64,000 bases of DNA from Erwinia sp. E_sp_B01_1 (GTDB lineage Bacteria > Pseudomonadota > Gammaproteobacteria > Enterobacterales > Enterobacteriaceae). Below, in pieces: positions 36,495 through 46,940 of the stretch. A program made the translations under genes and the position numbers. How positions within the stretch are numbered: the stretch's first letter is position 1; every line of letters starts with the position of its first letter. The stretch spans positions 1,736,001-1,800,000 of the forward strand of contig NZ_CP142208.1 of assembly GCF_036865545.1 (NCBI RefSeq), in the 5' to 3' direction. The notes beneath the pieces are model-generated. The model saw nothing but the letters and a program-made list of their open reading frames with translations. It had not been told where the DNA came from and did no database searches.

Positions 36495-36515
36495 GCCTGA
36501 ATCTGACATTCAGGC
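36495..36515. repeat. Inverted repeat just after opgH
   Basis: GCCTGAAT and ATTCAGGC pair across CTGAC, with no T run behind them. It stands 27 bases after the opgH stop and 14 bases before the true terminator, and may protect the mRNA 3' end. Confidence 0.55.
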
Positions 36516-36528
36516 TGAACCGCACAAG

Positions 36529-36560
36529 ACCGGGGGAACTACAGTCTCCCGGTTTTTTTT
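36529..36560 (+). terminator. Terminator of opgGH
   Basis: ACCGGGGGA pairs with TCTCCCGGT (one G-U), with a seven-base loop, followed by eight T residues. Confidence 0.85.
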
Positions 36561-36671
36561 GCCTGTAATAAACGCGGCTTTGCTGAATCCTTACGAAAAT
36601 TTTGCTTTCTTTGCCACACGGGCAGCGGACAGTTACTCTACAATGGCTCGATTTATGATATTGACTGGTAA

Positions 36672-36917
36672 ATGATGATTAAGATGATTTTACGGGGTGT
36701 GATGGCCGGTCTGGTGGTGATGCTGCTTAGCGGCTGTGGCAGCATTATCAGTCGCACCTTTCCAGGGCAGGGGCATGGGAATCAGTATTATCCGGGCGTA
36801 CAGTGGGATGTCAGGGATACGCCCTGGCGTTTTCTGACCATTATCGATCTGCCGCTGTCGCTGGTGGTCGATACATTGTTACTGCCGGTGGATGCGAATC
36901 ACGGGCCTTATGAATGA
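36672..36917 (+). CDS. yceK: Lipoprotein YceK (DUF1375)
   Basis: An 81-residue lipoprotein; the signal peptide ends in the lipobox LLSGC (Cys22). The short mature part with NQYYPGVQWD and IDLPLSLVVDTLLLPVD is characteristic of the YceK/DUF1375 family, whose function is unknown. ATG codons at 36672 and 36675 are both usable. It is convergent with msyB, as in E. coli. Confidence 0.88.
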   Translation: MMIKMILRGVMAGLVVMLLSGCGSIISRTFPGQGHGNQYYPGVQWDVRDTPWRFLTIIDLPLSLVVDTLLLPVDANHGPYE

Positions 36918-36919
36918 GC

Positions 36920-36939
36920 AGCCCGGCTGAAACCGGGCT
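36920..36939. terminator. Hairpin after yceK
   Basis: AGCCCGG-CTGAAA-CCGGGCT forms a strong seven-base-pair stem three bases after the stop, without a clear T run. It lies between the convergent yceK and msyB. Confidence 0.5.
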
Positions 36940-37051
36940 GGAGTAAAATGCGAAACTGTTGTGCCGGACAGGAAAGCCAGGGTGCTGCTTTCCGGGCAGT
37001 ACAGTCTCTTTCAGGACGATGGGGCTGAACCCGCCACGCACGCCTCAGAAT

Positions 37052-37450
37052 TTACTGGTAGCGATCGGAGTCACTGTTATCATCTTCCCATTCGTCAGCG
37101 GCAGCTTTACCCTCTTCGGTATCCGTCGGTGGCTCAAGCTGGAATTCGCCCTCATCCCACTCATGCAGCGTATTCTCTGGCAGCCACTCCTGACGTAACT
37201 CAATTTCATCGAAATCGTCATCAAAAATAGCCTGAGCGGCCAGACCACCACGCAGCGACAGGCATTCGCCTTCATCCCCTTCCTCGGCAAAGAACTCCGC
37301 CTGCCACATAATATCGCCATCCTGCATCACGTACTTTTGCAGATTGAACTGGCCCACGGACGCTTCCGATTCTTCCATCTCCGGGTTAGCAGCCAGGAAC
37401 TCTTCACGCGCGGCATCAATCGCTTCTTCCAGGGTCGCAAACATGCTCAT
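37052..37450 (-). CDS. msyB: Acidic protein MsyB
   Basis: A 132-residue, strongly acidic cytoplasmic protein. The family start MFATLEEAIDAAREEFLA and the motifs DGDIMWQAEFFA and ENTLHEWDEGEFQLEPP match E. coli MsyB, a multicopy suppressor of secY and secA defects linked to stationary-phase stress. The C-terminus is longer than in E. coli and ends in an Asp/Ser-rich tail. Confidence 0.92.
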   Translation of the reverse strand: MSMFATLEEAIDAAREEFLAANPEMEESEASVGQFNLQKYVMQDGDIMWQAEFFAEEGDEGECLSLRGGLAAQAIFDDDFDEIELRQEWLPENTLHEWDEGEFQLEPPTDTEEGKAAADEWEDDNSDSDRYQ

Positions 37451-37562
37451 GGGTATCTCCTTACAACATTTTCAGATTTAAAAAGGATAGTCGAAGATCC
37501 GCCATGATAAAGCCCGGCAGCTAAAAAAGATGAAAACAAGTTTATAAAGGCGTTTCAGTAAG

Positions 37563-38783
37563 TTACTGAGGAGGCGGCCGACGGCGCAGGGTCGTCCAGC
37601 TATAGATAAAATTGCAGAACACCACGCAGGCGGTGACGATGAAAACGGCACGGAATCCCCAGTGGGCAGAGACAGCGGCACCCATCAACGGGCCGGTAAC
37701 GTTGCCAATATCCCTGAAGGACTGGTTATAGCTGAATATTCTGCCCGCCACCTGATTGCTGGCGTTATAAATCAGCAGAGTCTGCACCGCCGGAAGCAGG
37801 GCGCCATCAGCGGCCCCAAGCAGAAAACGCAGAATACCCAGCTGCAGAGGATTCTGCACAAAGGACATCGGGATCAGCAGCAGCACGGAAACCAGCAGCA
37901 TGGCGATAAGAATACGTTCTGGCCCGATACGGTCGCCCAGTTTTCCCAGCCGGGGAGCACTCATCAACGCAGCCACGCCGGGCACGGAGGCGATCAGCCC
38001 GCTGACAAAAGCCAGATTCTGGATCTCACCCGCCAGCTCCCGGACATACAGCGTCAGGATGGGGGCTATCGATCCTGTGGCTACCTGAATAATCAGCGTG
38101 GTGACAAAGAGCGCCATCACCAGTTTTGGCTTCTTAAGCGTGACAAACACCTGATGGGCGCGAAGCATGTCCTTTTTCTGTACCGGAATGAACTCTTCCC
38201 GCACCGCAAACAGCGTCATCACAAAACAGATAAACAGCACGCCAGCAGTGATAAAGAACACAGGACGCAGACCGAAACTGTCCGCCAGCAGGCCACCAAT
38301 CAGTGGGCCAATCAGCGCGCCGCTGACCGCCCCGGTAGAGAGCCAGCCCAGCGCCCAGCCGCTTTTATTGCGGGGCACCTGAGTAGCAATCAGCGCATTG
38401 GCGTTGGGCACAAATCCCCCCAGCAGCCCCAGCACGGCCCGCAGCGCCAGAAATTGCCAGATTGAGGTGGCCACTCCCATCAGCATCATCACAATGGCCA
38501 TACCCAGCGCGGAGCGTAACAGCATAATTTTCCGGCCTTTACGGTCGGCCAGACCGCCCCAGAACGGTGAAGCAATGGCGGAAAACAGGAAGGTAATGCT
38601 GAAAACCAGCCCTGACCACATATTCAGTGACTGAGGATCGGTAACGCCAAGCAGTTCAACATACAGCGGCAGGAACGGCATCACCAGACTGAAGGCAATA
38701 CCCGTAAGAAAACAGCCGCACCAGGCCACAAACAGATTTTTTTGCCAGTTGATCGAAGTAACCGTAACGTCAGCATTAGCCAT
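37563..38783 (-). CDS. mdtG: Multidrug efflux MFS transporter MdtG
   Basis: A 406-residue 12-helix drug:proton antiporter. The motif-A region [17 protein letters not shown] (about 76-92) and the conserved N-terminus [18 protein letters not shown] match MdtG. In E. coli it gives resistance to fosfomycin and deoxycholate and belongs to the MarA/SoxS regulon; no such box was sought in detail here. Position between msyB and lpxL is conserved. Confidence 0.92.
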   Translation of the reverse strand: MANADVTVTSINWQKNLFVAWCGCFLTGIAFSLVMPFLPLYVELLGVTDPQSLNMWSGLVFSITFLFSAIASPFWGGLADRKGRKIMLLRSALGMAIVMMLMGVATSIWQFLALRAVLGLLGGFVPNANALIATQVPRNKSGWALGWLSTGAVSGALIGPLIGGLLADSFGLRPVFFITAGVLFICFVMTLFAVREEFIPVQKKDMLRAHQVFVTLKKPKLVMALFVTTLIIQVATGSIAPILTLYVRELAGEIQNLAFVSGLIASVPGVAALMSAPRLGKLGDRIGPERILIAMLLVSVLLLIPMSFVQNPLQLGILRFLLGAADGALLPAVQTLLIYNASNQVAGRIFSYNQSFRDIGNVTGPLMGAAVSAHWGFRAVFIVTACVVFCNFIYSWTTLRRRPPPQ

Positions 38784-38894
38784 AGCGCAGTGGGTGACCT
38801 GTGGGGAAGGAGGTTATTAGCAGGCTAAGTATGCGCCCAAAACCGCACGCTGAACAGCGGGGTGTTGAGAAAATGTTCAGGGACTTCAGGCGGG

Positions 38895-38919
38895 TGGCAG
38901 GCGCGTAAGCGGCCTGCCA
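38895..38919. terminator. Hairpin between lpxL and mdtG
   Basis: TGGCAGGC pairs with GCCTGCCA, and an inner GC-GTAA-GC extends the stem. It lies 11 bases after the lpxL stop on the minus strand and has no T tract, so it may be a weak or Rho-assisted end. Confidence 0.45.
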
Positions 38920-38929
38920 TCAGTGAGAT

Positions 38930-39850
38930 TCAGTAAAGAGAAGGCTCGCCTGCGGGGCGAGTTTTGAACCGGCGGTGCAGCCACATATATTGCTCAGGCG
39001 CCATCAGCACGCCGTGTTCCACCACCTTATTCATACGGGCTGCCGTGGCGGCTTCATCATCAAGCGGCATCTCTTTTTCCTCAGGCAGGATCACCATTTC
39101 GTATCCTCTGCCATGAGGCAAACGGCGCGGCACAAAAGGGATCACCGCGGGCTGCCCACTGCGGATAAGCAGATAGCTGCCTTTGGTGGAAGCCGCTTTA
39201 TCCACGCCAAAAAAGGGCACAAACACGCTGCTCCGGGGCCCGTAATCATGATCGGGCGCGTACCAGATAATGTCGCCTTTCTTCAAAGCACGGATCATCC
39301 CTTTGAGATCTTTGCGATCCAGCATGCTTTTATTGGAGCGCATCCGCCCCCAGGTTTGCAGCCAGTTCAGCAGGGCATTGTCATTGGGGCGGTACACACC
39401 AATGCCGGGGTTGTGAATGCCAAAAATACGTGCGCCCAGCTCCAGGGTTAAAAAATGCATGCCGATCAGCAGCACGCCTTTGCCATCCTGGTGTGCTTTG
39501 TCGATATGCTCCAACCCCTGGACATGAAACCACTTGCTGATGCGCCAGTCGGGCCAGAACCAGGCCATGCCGGTTTCAATCAGGCCCATGCCCACGGATT
39601 CGAAGTTACGCACGACCATAGCCTCACGCTCGGCTTCTGGCATTGTCGGGAAACAAAGCTCCAGATTGCGCCGCGCAACCTCTACCCGTCGCTTAATAAA
39701 ACGCATCGACAGACGGCCCAGTCCACAGCCCAGGTGATAAAGCACCGGGTAGGGGAGCAGGACAAGAAGATAGAGAAATCCTATCCCCAACCAGGTAAAC
39801 CAATAACGGGGATGCAATAATGCACGCGTAAATTGAGGCAACTGAGTCAT
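38930..39850 (-). CDS. lpxL: Lipid A lauroyltransferase LpxL (HtrB)
   Basis: A 306-residue inner-membrane acyltransferase that adds laurate to Kdo2-lipid IVA. One N-terminal membrane helix (about 18-38) is followed by the catalytic motif [14 protein letters not shown] (HX4E, about 131-144) and the conserved [15 protein letters not shown]. Length equals E. coli LpxL. A strong terminator-like hairpin ends only 15 bases before its ATG, which has no clear ribosome site. Confidence 0.94.
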   Translation of the reverse strand: MTQLPQFTRALLHPRYWFTWLGIGFLYLLVLLPYPVLYHLGCGLGRLSMRFIKRRVEVARRNLELCFPTMPEAEREAMVVRNFESVGMGLIETGMAWFWPDWRISKWFHVQGLEHIDKAHQDGKGVLLIGMHFLTLELGARIFGIHNPGIGVYRPNDNALLNWLQTWGRMRSNKSMLDRKDLKGMIRALKKGDIIWYAPDHDYGPRSSVFVPFFGVDKAASTKGSYLLIRSGQPAVIPFVPRRLPHGRGYEMVILPEEKEMPLDDEAATAARMNKVVEHGVLMAPEQYMWLHRRFKTRPAGEPSLY

Positions 39851-39865
39851 GAGTGTCCAGACCGT

Positions 39866-39891
39866 AAAAAAGGGGCATCATTATGCTGCCC
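39866..39891 (-). terminator. Terminator-like hairpin between the OYE gene and lpxL
   Basis: Read leftward, GGGCA and TGCCC pair across nine bases, followed by CTTTTTTACGG. The same DNA read rightward also has a T run (39895-39901), so it is bidirectional in form. Its T tract ends about 15 bases before the lpxL start codon. Confidence 0.65.
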
Positions 39892-40007
39892 GTGTTTTTT
39901 TATTTATGGCCTATTGTGCCATTTTTCAGTTACTAACCTGAAATATCTGTTGTGATTAAGCAAGATTTTGTCGCGGATTGCGTAAAATTCATCCGCGACA
40001 TGCAGCA

Positions 40008-41102
40008 CTATTGCTTAAACAGCCCCTTCACTTCATGAGGCTCACAACGCCAGTACTGTTCAGGGGCCTGCACTTTTGCACCGAGTTTTGCGGCGGCATG
40101 CCAGGGCCAGCGAGGGTTATAAAGCATGCCACGGGCCAGAGCGACCATATCCGCCTGCTGATCCACCAGTAAAGCCTCAGCCTGTTCCGGTTCGGTAATC
40201 ATGCCGACAGCAATCACCGGGACAGCAACAACCTCTTTAATCGCGGCAGCGAAAGGCACCTGATAGTTCGGCCCGACTTTGATTTTCTGCTGTGGAGCAA
40301 GCCCGCCGCTGGAGACGTGAATATAAGCACAGCCTTCCGCCGCGAGCGCCTTGCTCAAAGCGATGGACTGTTGCAGATCCCAGCCTCCTTCAACCCAGTC
40401 AGTTGCCGAAATTCGCACGCCAACAGGCTTGTCTGCCGGGAAGGCGCGGCGGACTTCGCGGAAAATTTCCAGCGTCAGGCGCATACGGTTTTCCAGCGAG
40501 CCGCCGTACTCATCCTCACGGTGGTTTGAAAGCGGGGAGAGGAACTGATGCAGCAGATAACCGTGAGCGGCATGGACCTCAACCAGGTCCAGACCCAGGG
40601 CATCGGCGCGAACAGCACTGTCAACAAACGCCTGTTTGATCTCATTGATACGATCTTTAGTCAGCGCCAGAGGAGTGCCATCCGTGTCATTAAAAGGCTC
40701 GGCTGAGGGGCCGGAGGTCTGCCAGCCGCCCTGTTCCGGCTGTAAAAATCCGCCGCCACGCCAGGGGGTATCGGTAGAGGCCTTGCGCCCGGCATGGGAT
40801 AACTGAATGCCCATTGGCATGGAGGAGTAGGTGCGCACATCCTTCAGCACTTCTCTTAGGGCCTGCGCGGTCTCTTCGTCCCAGAGGCCCAAATCCTGAG
40901 GAGTGATGCGCCCGGTAGCTTCTACTGCCGCAGCTTCAATAATCAACAAGCCTGCTCCTGAAAGTGCCAGATGTCCCAGATGGATACGGTGCCAGGCCGT
41001 GGCTTTTCCCCGATCGGCGGAATACTGGCACATTGGGGCTACTGCGATTCTGTTCTCAAGGGTCAACTTCCCCAACGTAACAGGGGTGAAGAGCTGGCTC
41101 AT
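40008..41102 (-). CDS. NADH:flavin oxidoreductase, old yellow enzyme family (YqjM/NamA-like)
   Basis: A 364-residue FMN-dependent TIM-barrel oxidoreductase expected to reduce activated C=C bonds with NAD(P)H. The core shows [26 protein letters not shown] (FMN site, Cys of the YqjM subgroup near residue 26), [26 protein letters not shown] and [12 protein letters not shown]. The start at 41102 has a GGAG site; a longer frame from 41135 lacks one. The gene is not part of the E. coli lpxL-trhO region and appears to be inserted here. Confidence 0.9.
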   Translation of the reverse strand: MSQLFTPVTLGKLTLENRIAVAPMCQYSADRGKATAWHRIHLGHLALSGAGLLIIEAAAVEATGRITPQDLGLWDEETAQALREVLKDVRTYSSMPMGIQLSHAGRKASTDTPWRGGGFLQPEQGGWQTSGPSAEPFNDTDGTPLALTKDRINEIKQAFVDSAVRADALGLDLVEVHAAHGYLLHQFLSPLSNHREDEYGGSLENRMRLTLEIFREVRRAFPADKPVGVRISATDWVEGGWDLQQSIALSKALAAEGCAYIHVSSGGLAPQQKIKVGPNYQVPFAAAIKEVVAVPVIAVGMITEPEQAEALLVDQQADMVALARGMLYNPRWPWHAAAKLGAKVQAPEQYWRCEPHEVKGLFKQ

Positions 41103-41320
41103 GTATTTTCTCCGGCTATAAATATCAAAGTACAAAGGCTAACTATAGGCGGATTTTCGGGGGAAGATGGTCAGCACATGCTTTTCCGGAATTTGCGCTT
41201 GTTTTTCCAGCAATAATCAGACTTCCCGGTTATTTTTTGTCGGATCCCGGTTTGATTTCATCACCATTCAGGTATGATAGCGCCCGCAAAATTTCTCTCT
41301 TGAACGCAGGAACGTACACC

Positions 41321-42370
41321 ATGCCAGTGTTACATAACCTTGTTTCCAATGAAGAGCTGAAGGCGAAGATGCTGGCCGAGCCAGAACCGCGTACTACAGT
41401 CTCTTTCTATAAATATTTTACCCTCGACGATCCTAAAGCCTTCAGGGATGTGCTTTATGTAGCGCTGACTAAGCTCAAGGTCTTTGGCCGCGTCTATGTT
41501 GCAACCGAAGGGATCAACGCCCAAATCAGCGTGCCAGCCAGCCAGTATGAAGCGATGAAGGCGATGCTCTATGCCTTCCACCCGGCTCTGGACAACCTGC
41601 GCATGAATATCGCGCTGGATGACGACGGGAAATCATTCTGGGTACTGCGGCTGAAAGTGCGTGAGCGCATTGTGGCCGACGGGATTACCGATGAAACTTT
41701 TGATGCCAGCGATGTCGGCGGTTATCTGAAAGCCGGTGAAGTGAATGCCATGCTGGACGATCCCGATGCGGTGTTTGTTGATATGCGTAACCACTACGAA
41801 TATGAAGTGGGCCATTTTGACAACGCAATGGAAATTCCGGCAGATACTTTCCGCGATCAGTTGCCGATGGCGGTGGATATGCTGAAAGAAGACAAAGATA
41901 AAAAAATTGTCATGTACTGCACCGGCGGCATTCGCTGTGAAAAAGCCAGTGCCTGGATGCGTCATAACGGCTTTGATAATGTTTACCACATTGAAGGCGG
42001 CATTATTGAATATGCCCGGCGTGCTCGTGAGCAGGGATTACCTGTCCGGTTCAAAGGCAAAAACTTTGTGTTTGATGAGCGGATGGGCGAGCGGATTTCG
42101 GAAGATGTAATTGCGAATTGCCACCAGTGTGGCGCTGCCTGTGATACGCACGTTAATTGCAAAAATGACGGATGCCACCTGCTGTTTATTCAGTGTGCAG
42201 CCTGTGCGGTGAAATATCATGAATGCTGCAGCCCAATCTGTATGGAAGAGCTGGCTTTAACGCCGGAAGAACAGCGTGCCCGTCGTGCTGGCCGTGAAAA
42301 CGGCAATAAGGTCTTCAATAAATCACGCGGTAAATTAAGCATGACCCTGAAAATTCCCTCTGCGGAATAA
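41321..42370 (+). CDS. trhO: tRNA uridine(34) hydroxylase TrhO (YceA)
   Basis: A 349-residue enzyme that makes 5-hydroxyuridine at the wobble position of certain tRNAs using oxygen. An N-terminal acylphosphatase-like part precedes a rhodanese domain with the active Cys in [13 protein letters not shown], then a Cys-rich tail ([30 protein letters not shown]). The start [15 protein letters not shown] at 41321 matches the family. A TATGAT about 45 bases upstream is a possible -10. Confidence 0.94.
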   Translation: MPVLHNLVSNEELKAKMLAEPEPRTTVSFYKYFTLDDPKAFRDVLYVALTKLKVFGRVYVATEGINAQISVPASQYEAMKAMLYAFHPALDNLRMNIALDDDGKSFWVLRLKVRERIVADGITDETFDASDVGGYLKAGEVNAMLDDPDAVFVDMRNHYEYEVGHFDNAMEIPADTFRDQLPMAVDMLKEDKDKKIVMYCTGGIRCEKASAWMRHNGFDNVYHIEGGIIEYARRAREQGLPVRFKGKNFVFDERMGERISEDVIANCHQCGAACDTHVNCKNDGCHLLFIQCAACAVKYHECCSPICMEELALTPEEQRARRAGRENGNKVFNKSRGKLSMTLKIPSAE

Positions 42371-42376
42371 TCTCCT

Positions 42377-42404
42377 TCAGGCCGGTGGAAGACCACCGGC
42401 CTGA
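42377..42404. terminator. Long perfect hairpin between trhO and yceI
   Basis: TCAGGCCGGTGG and CCACCGGCCTGA make a 12-base-pair stem with an AAGA loop, six bases after the trhO stop and ten before the yceI stop. It serves the two convergent genes and lacks T tracts on either side. Confidence 0.6.
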
Positions 42405-42414
42405 GCACATCTGA

Positions 42415-42990
42415 TTACTGACGAATCCCTTCAACTGAGATCATCAGCTCCACGTTCTGGGAAGCGGGCCCCAGATCGGTGGTAATATTGAAATCTTTCA
42501 GGGCGATTTTGGTTTCGGCTTCAAATCCGGCACGGTAGCCTCCCCAGGGATCTTTGCCTTCTCCCAGTTTCTTCGCTTCCAGCTTGACCGGCTTAGTTAC
42601 GCCATTCAGCGTCAGGTTGCCGGTAATATCCAGCTCGTCGCCATCCTTTTTCACGCCGGTTGAGACAAACGTAGCCTGGGGAAATTTCGCCACGTTAAGA
42701 AACTCGCCGCTGCGCAGATGCTTATCACGTTCGGCATGGTTAGTGTCAACGCTGTTGGTATTGATGGTGACATTGATTTTATCTTTAGACGGGTCAGCTT
42801 CATCAAAGGTGAAACTGCCGTCAAAATCTTTGAAAGTGCCGTACAGCCAGCTGTAGCCAAGATGCTGTATACGGAACTGCACAAAGGCGTGCTGCCCCTG
42901 TTTATCAATTTTATAATCGGCTGCAGAGGCAGCAGCGGTGCTCAACAGCAGAGCAGCAGTTGTGAGACCCAACAGGCTTTTCTTCAACAT
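42415..42990 (-). CDS. yceI: YceI-family periplasmic protein
   Basis: A 191-residue secreted protein with a signal peptide (about 1-23, STAAASA). The YceI fold is a lipocalin-like barrel binding long isoprenoid chains; marks are [28 protein letters not shown] (start only) and the [13 protein letters not shown] end. It is second in an operon with yceJ. Confidence 0.93.
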   Translation of the reverse strand: MLKKSLLGLTTAALLLSTAAASAADYKIDKQGQHAFVQFRIQHLGYSWLYGTFKDFDGSFTFDEADPSKDKINVTINTNSVDTNHAERDKHLRSGEFLNVAKFPQATFVSTGVKKDGDELDITGNLTLNGVTKPVKLEAKKLGEGKDPWGGYRAGFEAETKIALKDFNITTDLGPASQNVELMISVEGIRQ

Positions 42991-43010
42991 ATCTGTGTTC
43001 CTTCCAGAGG

Positions 43011-43565
43011 TTAATCGATGCGGCTACCCAGCATCCGTTTTAGCGTAATATCACGATCTATAAAATGGTGTTTCAGCGCCGCCAGTCCGTGCAGCACAGA
43101 CAGGACGACCACAGTCCATGCCAGCCAGAGGTGAATATCTCCGGCGAGGTCTGCCTGTTCACCGAACCCTTCCAGCGTGGCGGGCACTGAGACCAGCCCG
43201 AAGACCTCTATAGGTTTGCCGTCGGCGGTGGAGATCAGATAGCCACTGATAAAAATGGCAAATAAAATCCCGTAAAGCAGCAGGTGAACCATAACGGCGC
43301 TGTAACGTATCAGGGGGGAATAGCTGCTGAGAGGGCGGGGAGGCGGTGAAACAAAGCGCCAGATAACGCGCAGGATCATCACCGCAAACAGGGTAATCCC
43401 AATGCTTTTATGTAATTCGGGAGCAGGGTGGTACCAGCTATCGTAATAGCCAAGCGTGACCATCCACAGACCCAGTCCAAACATGCCATAGACGCACAGA
43501 GCCACCAGCCAGTGAAGCAGGATGCTGATCTGCCCAAAATGCGTGGGTGTGTTTTTCAGCAACAT
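43011..43565 (-). CDS. yceJ: Cytochrome b561 homologue YceJ
   Basis: A 184-residue membrane protein with four helices and the haem-ligand His residues of the b561 family ([45 protein letters not shown]). It probably passes electrons between quinone and a periplasmic partner; the 20-base gap to yceI suggests co-expression. Confidence 0.93.
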   Translation of the reverse strand: MLLKNTPTHFGQISILLHWLVALCVYGMFGLGLWMVTLGYYDSWYHPAPELHKSIGITLFAVMILRVIWRFVSPPPRPLSSYSPLIRYSAVMVHLLLYGILFAIFISGYLISTADGKPIEVFGLVSVPATLEGFGEQADLAGDIHLWLAWTVVVLSVLHGLAALKHHFIDRDITLKRMLGSRID

Positions 43566-44183
43566 CTTAATAACCCCGGGAGTAATTTTTGTTCAGACTG
43601 GACAACCCGAAACATAAAATCAATATTTAATTGCCACATGAAACAAAAAAGATAATCTTATTCAACTTATGTGATTATAAATGTCTATTTTACTCACATA
43701 TTTTGCCTGATATAGGTTTAATGGGAAATTTATATCATTATATCCAGTGAGTTGAGTTTTATTTCTAGCGGGATGATTAGTCTATTAATTTGATGGTTGT
43801 TTATAGTATTGTCAGTGGAATGTCATGTATTGTCAGCCCTGGAGCACTTAAACGGCAAATTTAACTTAACATTTTTTCGTGATTGTTCGCCCGTTAAGAA
43901 ACTGAGGGCAGATAAATGGGACAGTAAACAGTGGGTTTGCCTGGGGAATAACGGCTCTTTAGTGGCGAAGGACATAATGCGGTGGCTATTAAAGCGATTT
44001 CTGTCACAAACTTGATCATTACCAGTCTGTCGTATAGAGTCAGTTACCGTAAAGAGATGTTGTTAACGTGTAAATCACACCTTTATGCCCGCTGCTTTAT
44101 AGCTTTCATTCCCCTTCTCTCCATAACTTCTGGCAACGAAAGCTATAACGCTGCTCACTTCACACAGTCACTACGGAGACAGT
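43566..44183. other. 618-base AT-rich non-coding region upstream of the ProP-type transporter
   Basis: No convincing gene: the open frame 43797-44015 has no ribosome site and no family look. The region is clearly more AT-rich than its surroundings. It must hold the promoters of yceJ and the transporter. A right half-site TCACA at 44067-44071 is too incomplete to call a CRP site. Confidence 0.5.
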
Positions 44184-45662
44184 ATGAGCAACGATTCAGG
44201 TTCCACCCATCCGCCGAAGAAGCACTTCTGGCAAAAGAAACAAAAAGAGCTGACAGTGGATGATATCACCATCGTCGATGGCGATATGTTGAAGCGGGCC
44301 GTAGGCGCGGCTGCCCTTGGCAATGCCATGGAGTGGTTCGATTTTGGTGTCTACAGCTATCTGGCGGTGACGCTGGGTAAAGTGTTTTTCCCCGGCGGCA
44401 ATGCCGCGGCGCAGCTGCTGGCCACGTTCGGTGCTTTTGCTGCTGCCTTCCTCGTTCGTCCTGTAGGCGGCATGGTCTTTGGCCCTCTGGGCGACAAGAT
44501 TGGACGACAGAAAGTGCTGGCGATCACCATGATCATGATGTCGATCGGCACCTTCTGCATCGGTATTATTCCCAGTTACGAAAGTATTGGCATTTTTGCG
44601 CCTGTGCTGTTGCTGGTGGCCAGACTGGTACAGGGCTTCTCTACCGGCGGCGAGTACGGCGGCGCAGCAACTTTTATCGCTGAATATTCCACCGATAAGC
44701 GTCGTGGCTTTATGGGCAGCTTCCTGGAGTTTGGTACCCTTGGCGGTTACCTGCTGGGAGCCGGGCTGGTGACGGCCATGACCGCCGGCATTTCAGAAGA
44801 AGCGCTGTTAAGTTGGGGCTGGCGTGTGCCTTTCTTTATTGCTGCTCCGCTTGGCTTATTTGGCCTCTATGTGCGCTTAAAGCTGGAAGAGACGCCTGCC
44901 TTCCAGAAACATATGGAAAAACAGGAAGCGCTCGAACACAGCAAGCCCCGTCTTAACCTGTTCCAGATGTTGAGCAAATATCGTGCACAGATGCTCAAGT
45001 GTATTGGCCTGGTTCTGCTCTTTAACGTGTCGAACTACATGCTGACCTCCTACATGCCCAGCTACCTGACCGGAATACTGGGCCTCAGCGAACTCAGCAG
45101 CCTGCTGCTGGTGCTGGTGGTAATGTTTGTCATGATGCCGCTGACATTGTTCTGGGGACACTGGAACGACCGTCTGGGGCGTCGTCCGGTGATCTGGGCC
45201 GGTGCGATTGGCCTGATTATTATGGCGATCCCGTGCATGATGATGATCGGCTCAGGCAATATGCTGCTGGTGTTCCTGGGGCTGATTATTCTTGGCATCA
45301 TTCATACCTGTTTCAGTGGTTCAATGCCTGCCACATTGCCTGCTCTGTTCCCCACTGATATCCGTTACAGTGCGCTGGCGATTGGCTTTAACCTGTCGGT
45401 ATCACTGTTCGGGGGCACCACGCCGCTGATCACCACCTGGCTGGTATCAACCACGCATAACCTGATGATGCCTGCTTATTATCTGATGGGCGCCGGTGTA
45501 ATTGGTGTTGTCACCGTCTTTACCCTGCGTGAAACAGCCCGTAAGCCGCTGTCAGGATCTGCACCTGCGGTAGCCAGTGAGGCCGAGGCGCATAAACTGA
45601 TTAAGAAACTTCGCCTGCGTCAGCAAAAGAAAGACGCCGCCGAAATTGAAGCAGCAAAATAA
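44184..45662 (+). CDS. proP: ProP-type osmolyte/proton symporter
   Basis: A 492-residue 12-helix MFS transporter. AALGNAMEWFDFGVYSYLAV (about 38-57), FGPLGDKIGRQKVLAIT, QGFSTGGEYGGAATFIAEYS and NLMMPAYYLMG follow E. coli ProP closely, so proline/betaine uptake is likely. The long C-terminal coiled coil that tunes E. coli ProP to osmotic pressure is missing; instead there is a short Lys/Arg/Glu-rich tail (about 455-492). It may be a paralogue with a different activation range. A strong terminator follows. Confidence 0.75.
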   Translation: MSNDSGSTHPPKKHFWQKKQKELTVDDITIVDGDMLKRAVGAAALGNAMEWFDFGVYSYLAVTLGKVFFPGGNAAAQLLATFGAFAAAFLVRPVGGMVFGPLGDKIGRQKVLAITMIMMSIGTFCIGIIPSYESIGIFAPVLLLVARLVQGFSTGGEYGGAATFIAEYSTDKRRGFMGSFLEFGTLGGYLLGAGLVTAMTAGISEEALLSWGWRVPFFIAAPLGLFGLYVRLKLEETPAFQKHMEKQEALEHSKPRLNLFQMLSKYRAQMLKCIGLVLLFNVSNYMLTSYMPSYLTGILGLSELSSLLLVLVVMFVMMPLTLFWGHWNDRLGRRPVIWAGAIGLIIMAIPCMMMIGSGNMLLVFLGLIILGIIHTCFSGSMPATLPALFPTDIRYSALAIGFNLSVSLFGGTTPLITTWLVSTTHNLMMPAYYLMGAGVIGVVTVFTLRETARKPLSGSAPAVASEAEAHKLIKKLRLRQQKKDAAEIEAAK

Positions 45663-45674
45663 AACATCATGACG

Positions 45675-45708
45675 AATAAAGCCGGGTTAAGCCCGGCTTT
45701 ATTTTTTT
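45675..45708. terminator. Bidirectional terminator between proP and solA
   Basis: AATAAAGCCGGG pairs with CCCGGCTTTATT across a short loop and is followed by seven T residues rightward; the A-rich left arm gives U residues leftward. It separates the convergent genes. Confidence 0.85.
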
Positions 45709-45721
45709 GTGAAGAGAATGA

Positions 45722-46834
45722 TTAAAAGCGGGAAAGCGAGAACGGCGTTAAGTCAAATTCCGTGGATTTATTTTGGGCAAAATTAGCAGCAATTTCTCCT
45801 AATACGCTGGCAAATTTAAAACCGTGTCCGCTTAGTCCGCTAATAATAAGCCGGTCTGGCGAACCGGGAGGCGAATCGATAATAAAGTCTTCATCCATTG
45901 TATTATCATAAGTACAGGCTTCTCCCCGCAGACAAACCCCAACGCCTGGCAGAAAGTGCCGCAGGAAAGAGAACAGTTCGCTACCATCTTCCGCTACCAT
46001 GCCAAAAGGCTTACGCTGTTCGCGGGAAGTAATGGGCTGGCCACCGTCATGGCGGCCAATTTTGATGGCGTTATTGTCAGCGGGAAAACCATAAAAATGG
46101 GAGCCATCCGGCATTTCTGCGGTAAAAGCCGGGAATTTGTTGTTTTCACTGTAGCGCCCATCAGCCTGATGCCAGGCAAACACTTTTCTAACCGGTGTAA
46201 CCGGTAAATCCGGTAATAAAGTTTTGATCCATGTTCCGGCGCTCAGCAATAATTTACGGCCCCGGAAAATCCCTTCAGAGGTGGTCACCAGCTGCAGGCC
46301 ATCCCGCTCTTCTGTCGCTGTTACTTCACAGTTAAATAACTGAGCACAACCTGCCTGTTCGGCAAGCCGGATCAGATGGCGGATAGCCAGTTCCGCTTTG
46401 AGATAGCCAGAGTGGGGCTCGAAAATGCCGGTATAGCCTTGTGGAACAGCCAGTTGCGGCCAGCGGGCGGTAACCTGCTCACCGGTAAGCGTTTCAACAG
46501 GGAGGGAGAACTCTTCAGCGCTCTGGCGCACGTTACGGATAAACTCTGAGGTCTCCGGGGCGAGGTTAATCACTCCGCAGCGGTGCATGATGCGTTCGCC
46601 GCACCGGGCTTCCAGTTCGTCCCACAGCTTTTGCGCGCGAAGCACCAGAGGAACGTAACGGGAACCTTCACCATAGGCGTGACGTATCAGCCGGGATTCA
46701 CCGTGGTGGCTGCCTTCACTGTGAGGAGGGTGAGCGCGATCGATCATCAGGACGTTCAGGCCCGCCTGGGTGGCGTACCAGCCTGCTGCTGCACCGACTG
46801 AACCACTGCCCACCACTATTAAGTCATAAACCAT
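45722..46834 (-). CDS. solA: N-methyl-L-tryptophan oxidase SolA
   Basis: A 370-residue FAD enzyme of the monomeric sarcosine oxidase family. The N-terminal dinucleotide motif [30 protein letters not shown] and the covalent-flavin Cys in GEACTYDN (near residue 307) are present. It oxidatively demethylates N-methyl amino acids. ATG at 46834 is used; a GTG two codons earlier is possible. Its position beside bssS is conserved. Confidence 0.92.
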   Translation of the reverse strand: MVYDLIVVGSGSVGAAAGWYATQAGLNVLMIDRAHPPHSEGSHHGESRLIRHAYGEGSRYVPLVLRAQKLWDELEARCGERIMHRCGVINLAPETSEFIRNVRQSAEEFSLPVETLTGEQVTARWPQLAVPQGYTGIFEPHSGYLKAELAIRHLIRLAEQAGCAQLFNCEVTATEERDGLQLVTTSEGIFRGRKLLLSAGTWIKTLLPDLPVTPVRKVFAWHQADGRYSENNKFPAFTAEMPDGSHFYGFPADNNAIKIGRHDGGQPITSREQRKPFGMVAEDGSELFSFLRHFLPGVGVCLRGEACTYDNTMDEDFIIDSPPGSPDRLIISGLSGHGFKFASVLGEIAANFAQNKSTEFDLTPFSLSRF

Positions 46835-46895
46835 TTGCACCCGGCTCCTTTATTTATCAGGCATTCCCTGCAGGATAGCAAAAAGCAGCACCAAT

Positions 46896-46920
46896 GAAAA
46901 AGGCACCCTTTGGGTGCCTT
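46896..46920 (-). terminator. Terminator of bssS
   Basis: AAGGCACCC-TTT-GGGTGCCTT; read leftward the nine-base-pair stem runs into a T tract (complement of the AAAA at 46897-46900). Confidence 0.8.
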
Positions 46921-46940
46921 CAAGATAAAATCAACAGGAA

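Noticed and set aside
37662..38465. Open frame of 267 codons antisense to mdtG
   Set aside because: Composition rich in His, Gln and Arg, typical of an antisense shadow of a membrane protein gene.
43797..44015. Open frame of 72 codons in the AT-rich gap before proP
   Set aside because: No ribosome site, no hydrophobic or domain pattern, start codon context poor.
44050..44075. CRP-like site upstream of proP
   Set aside because: Only the TCACA half matches; the opposite half is unlike TGTGA at the needed spacing.
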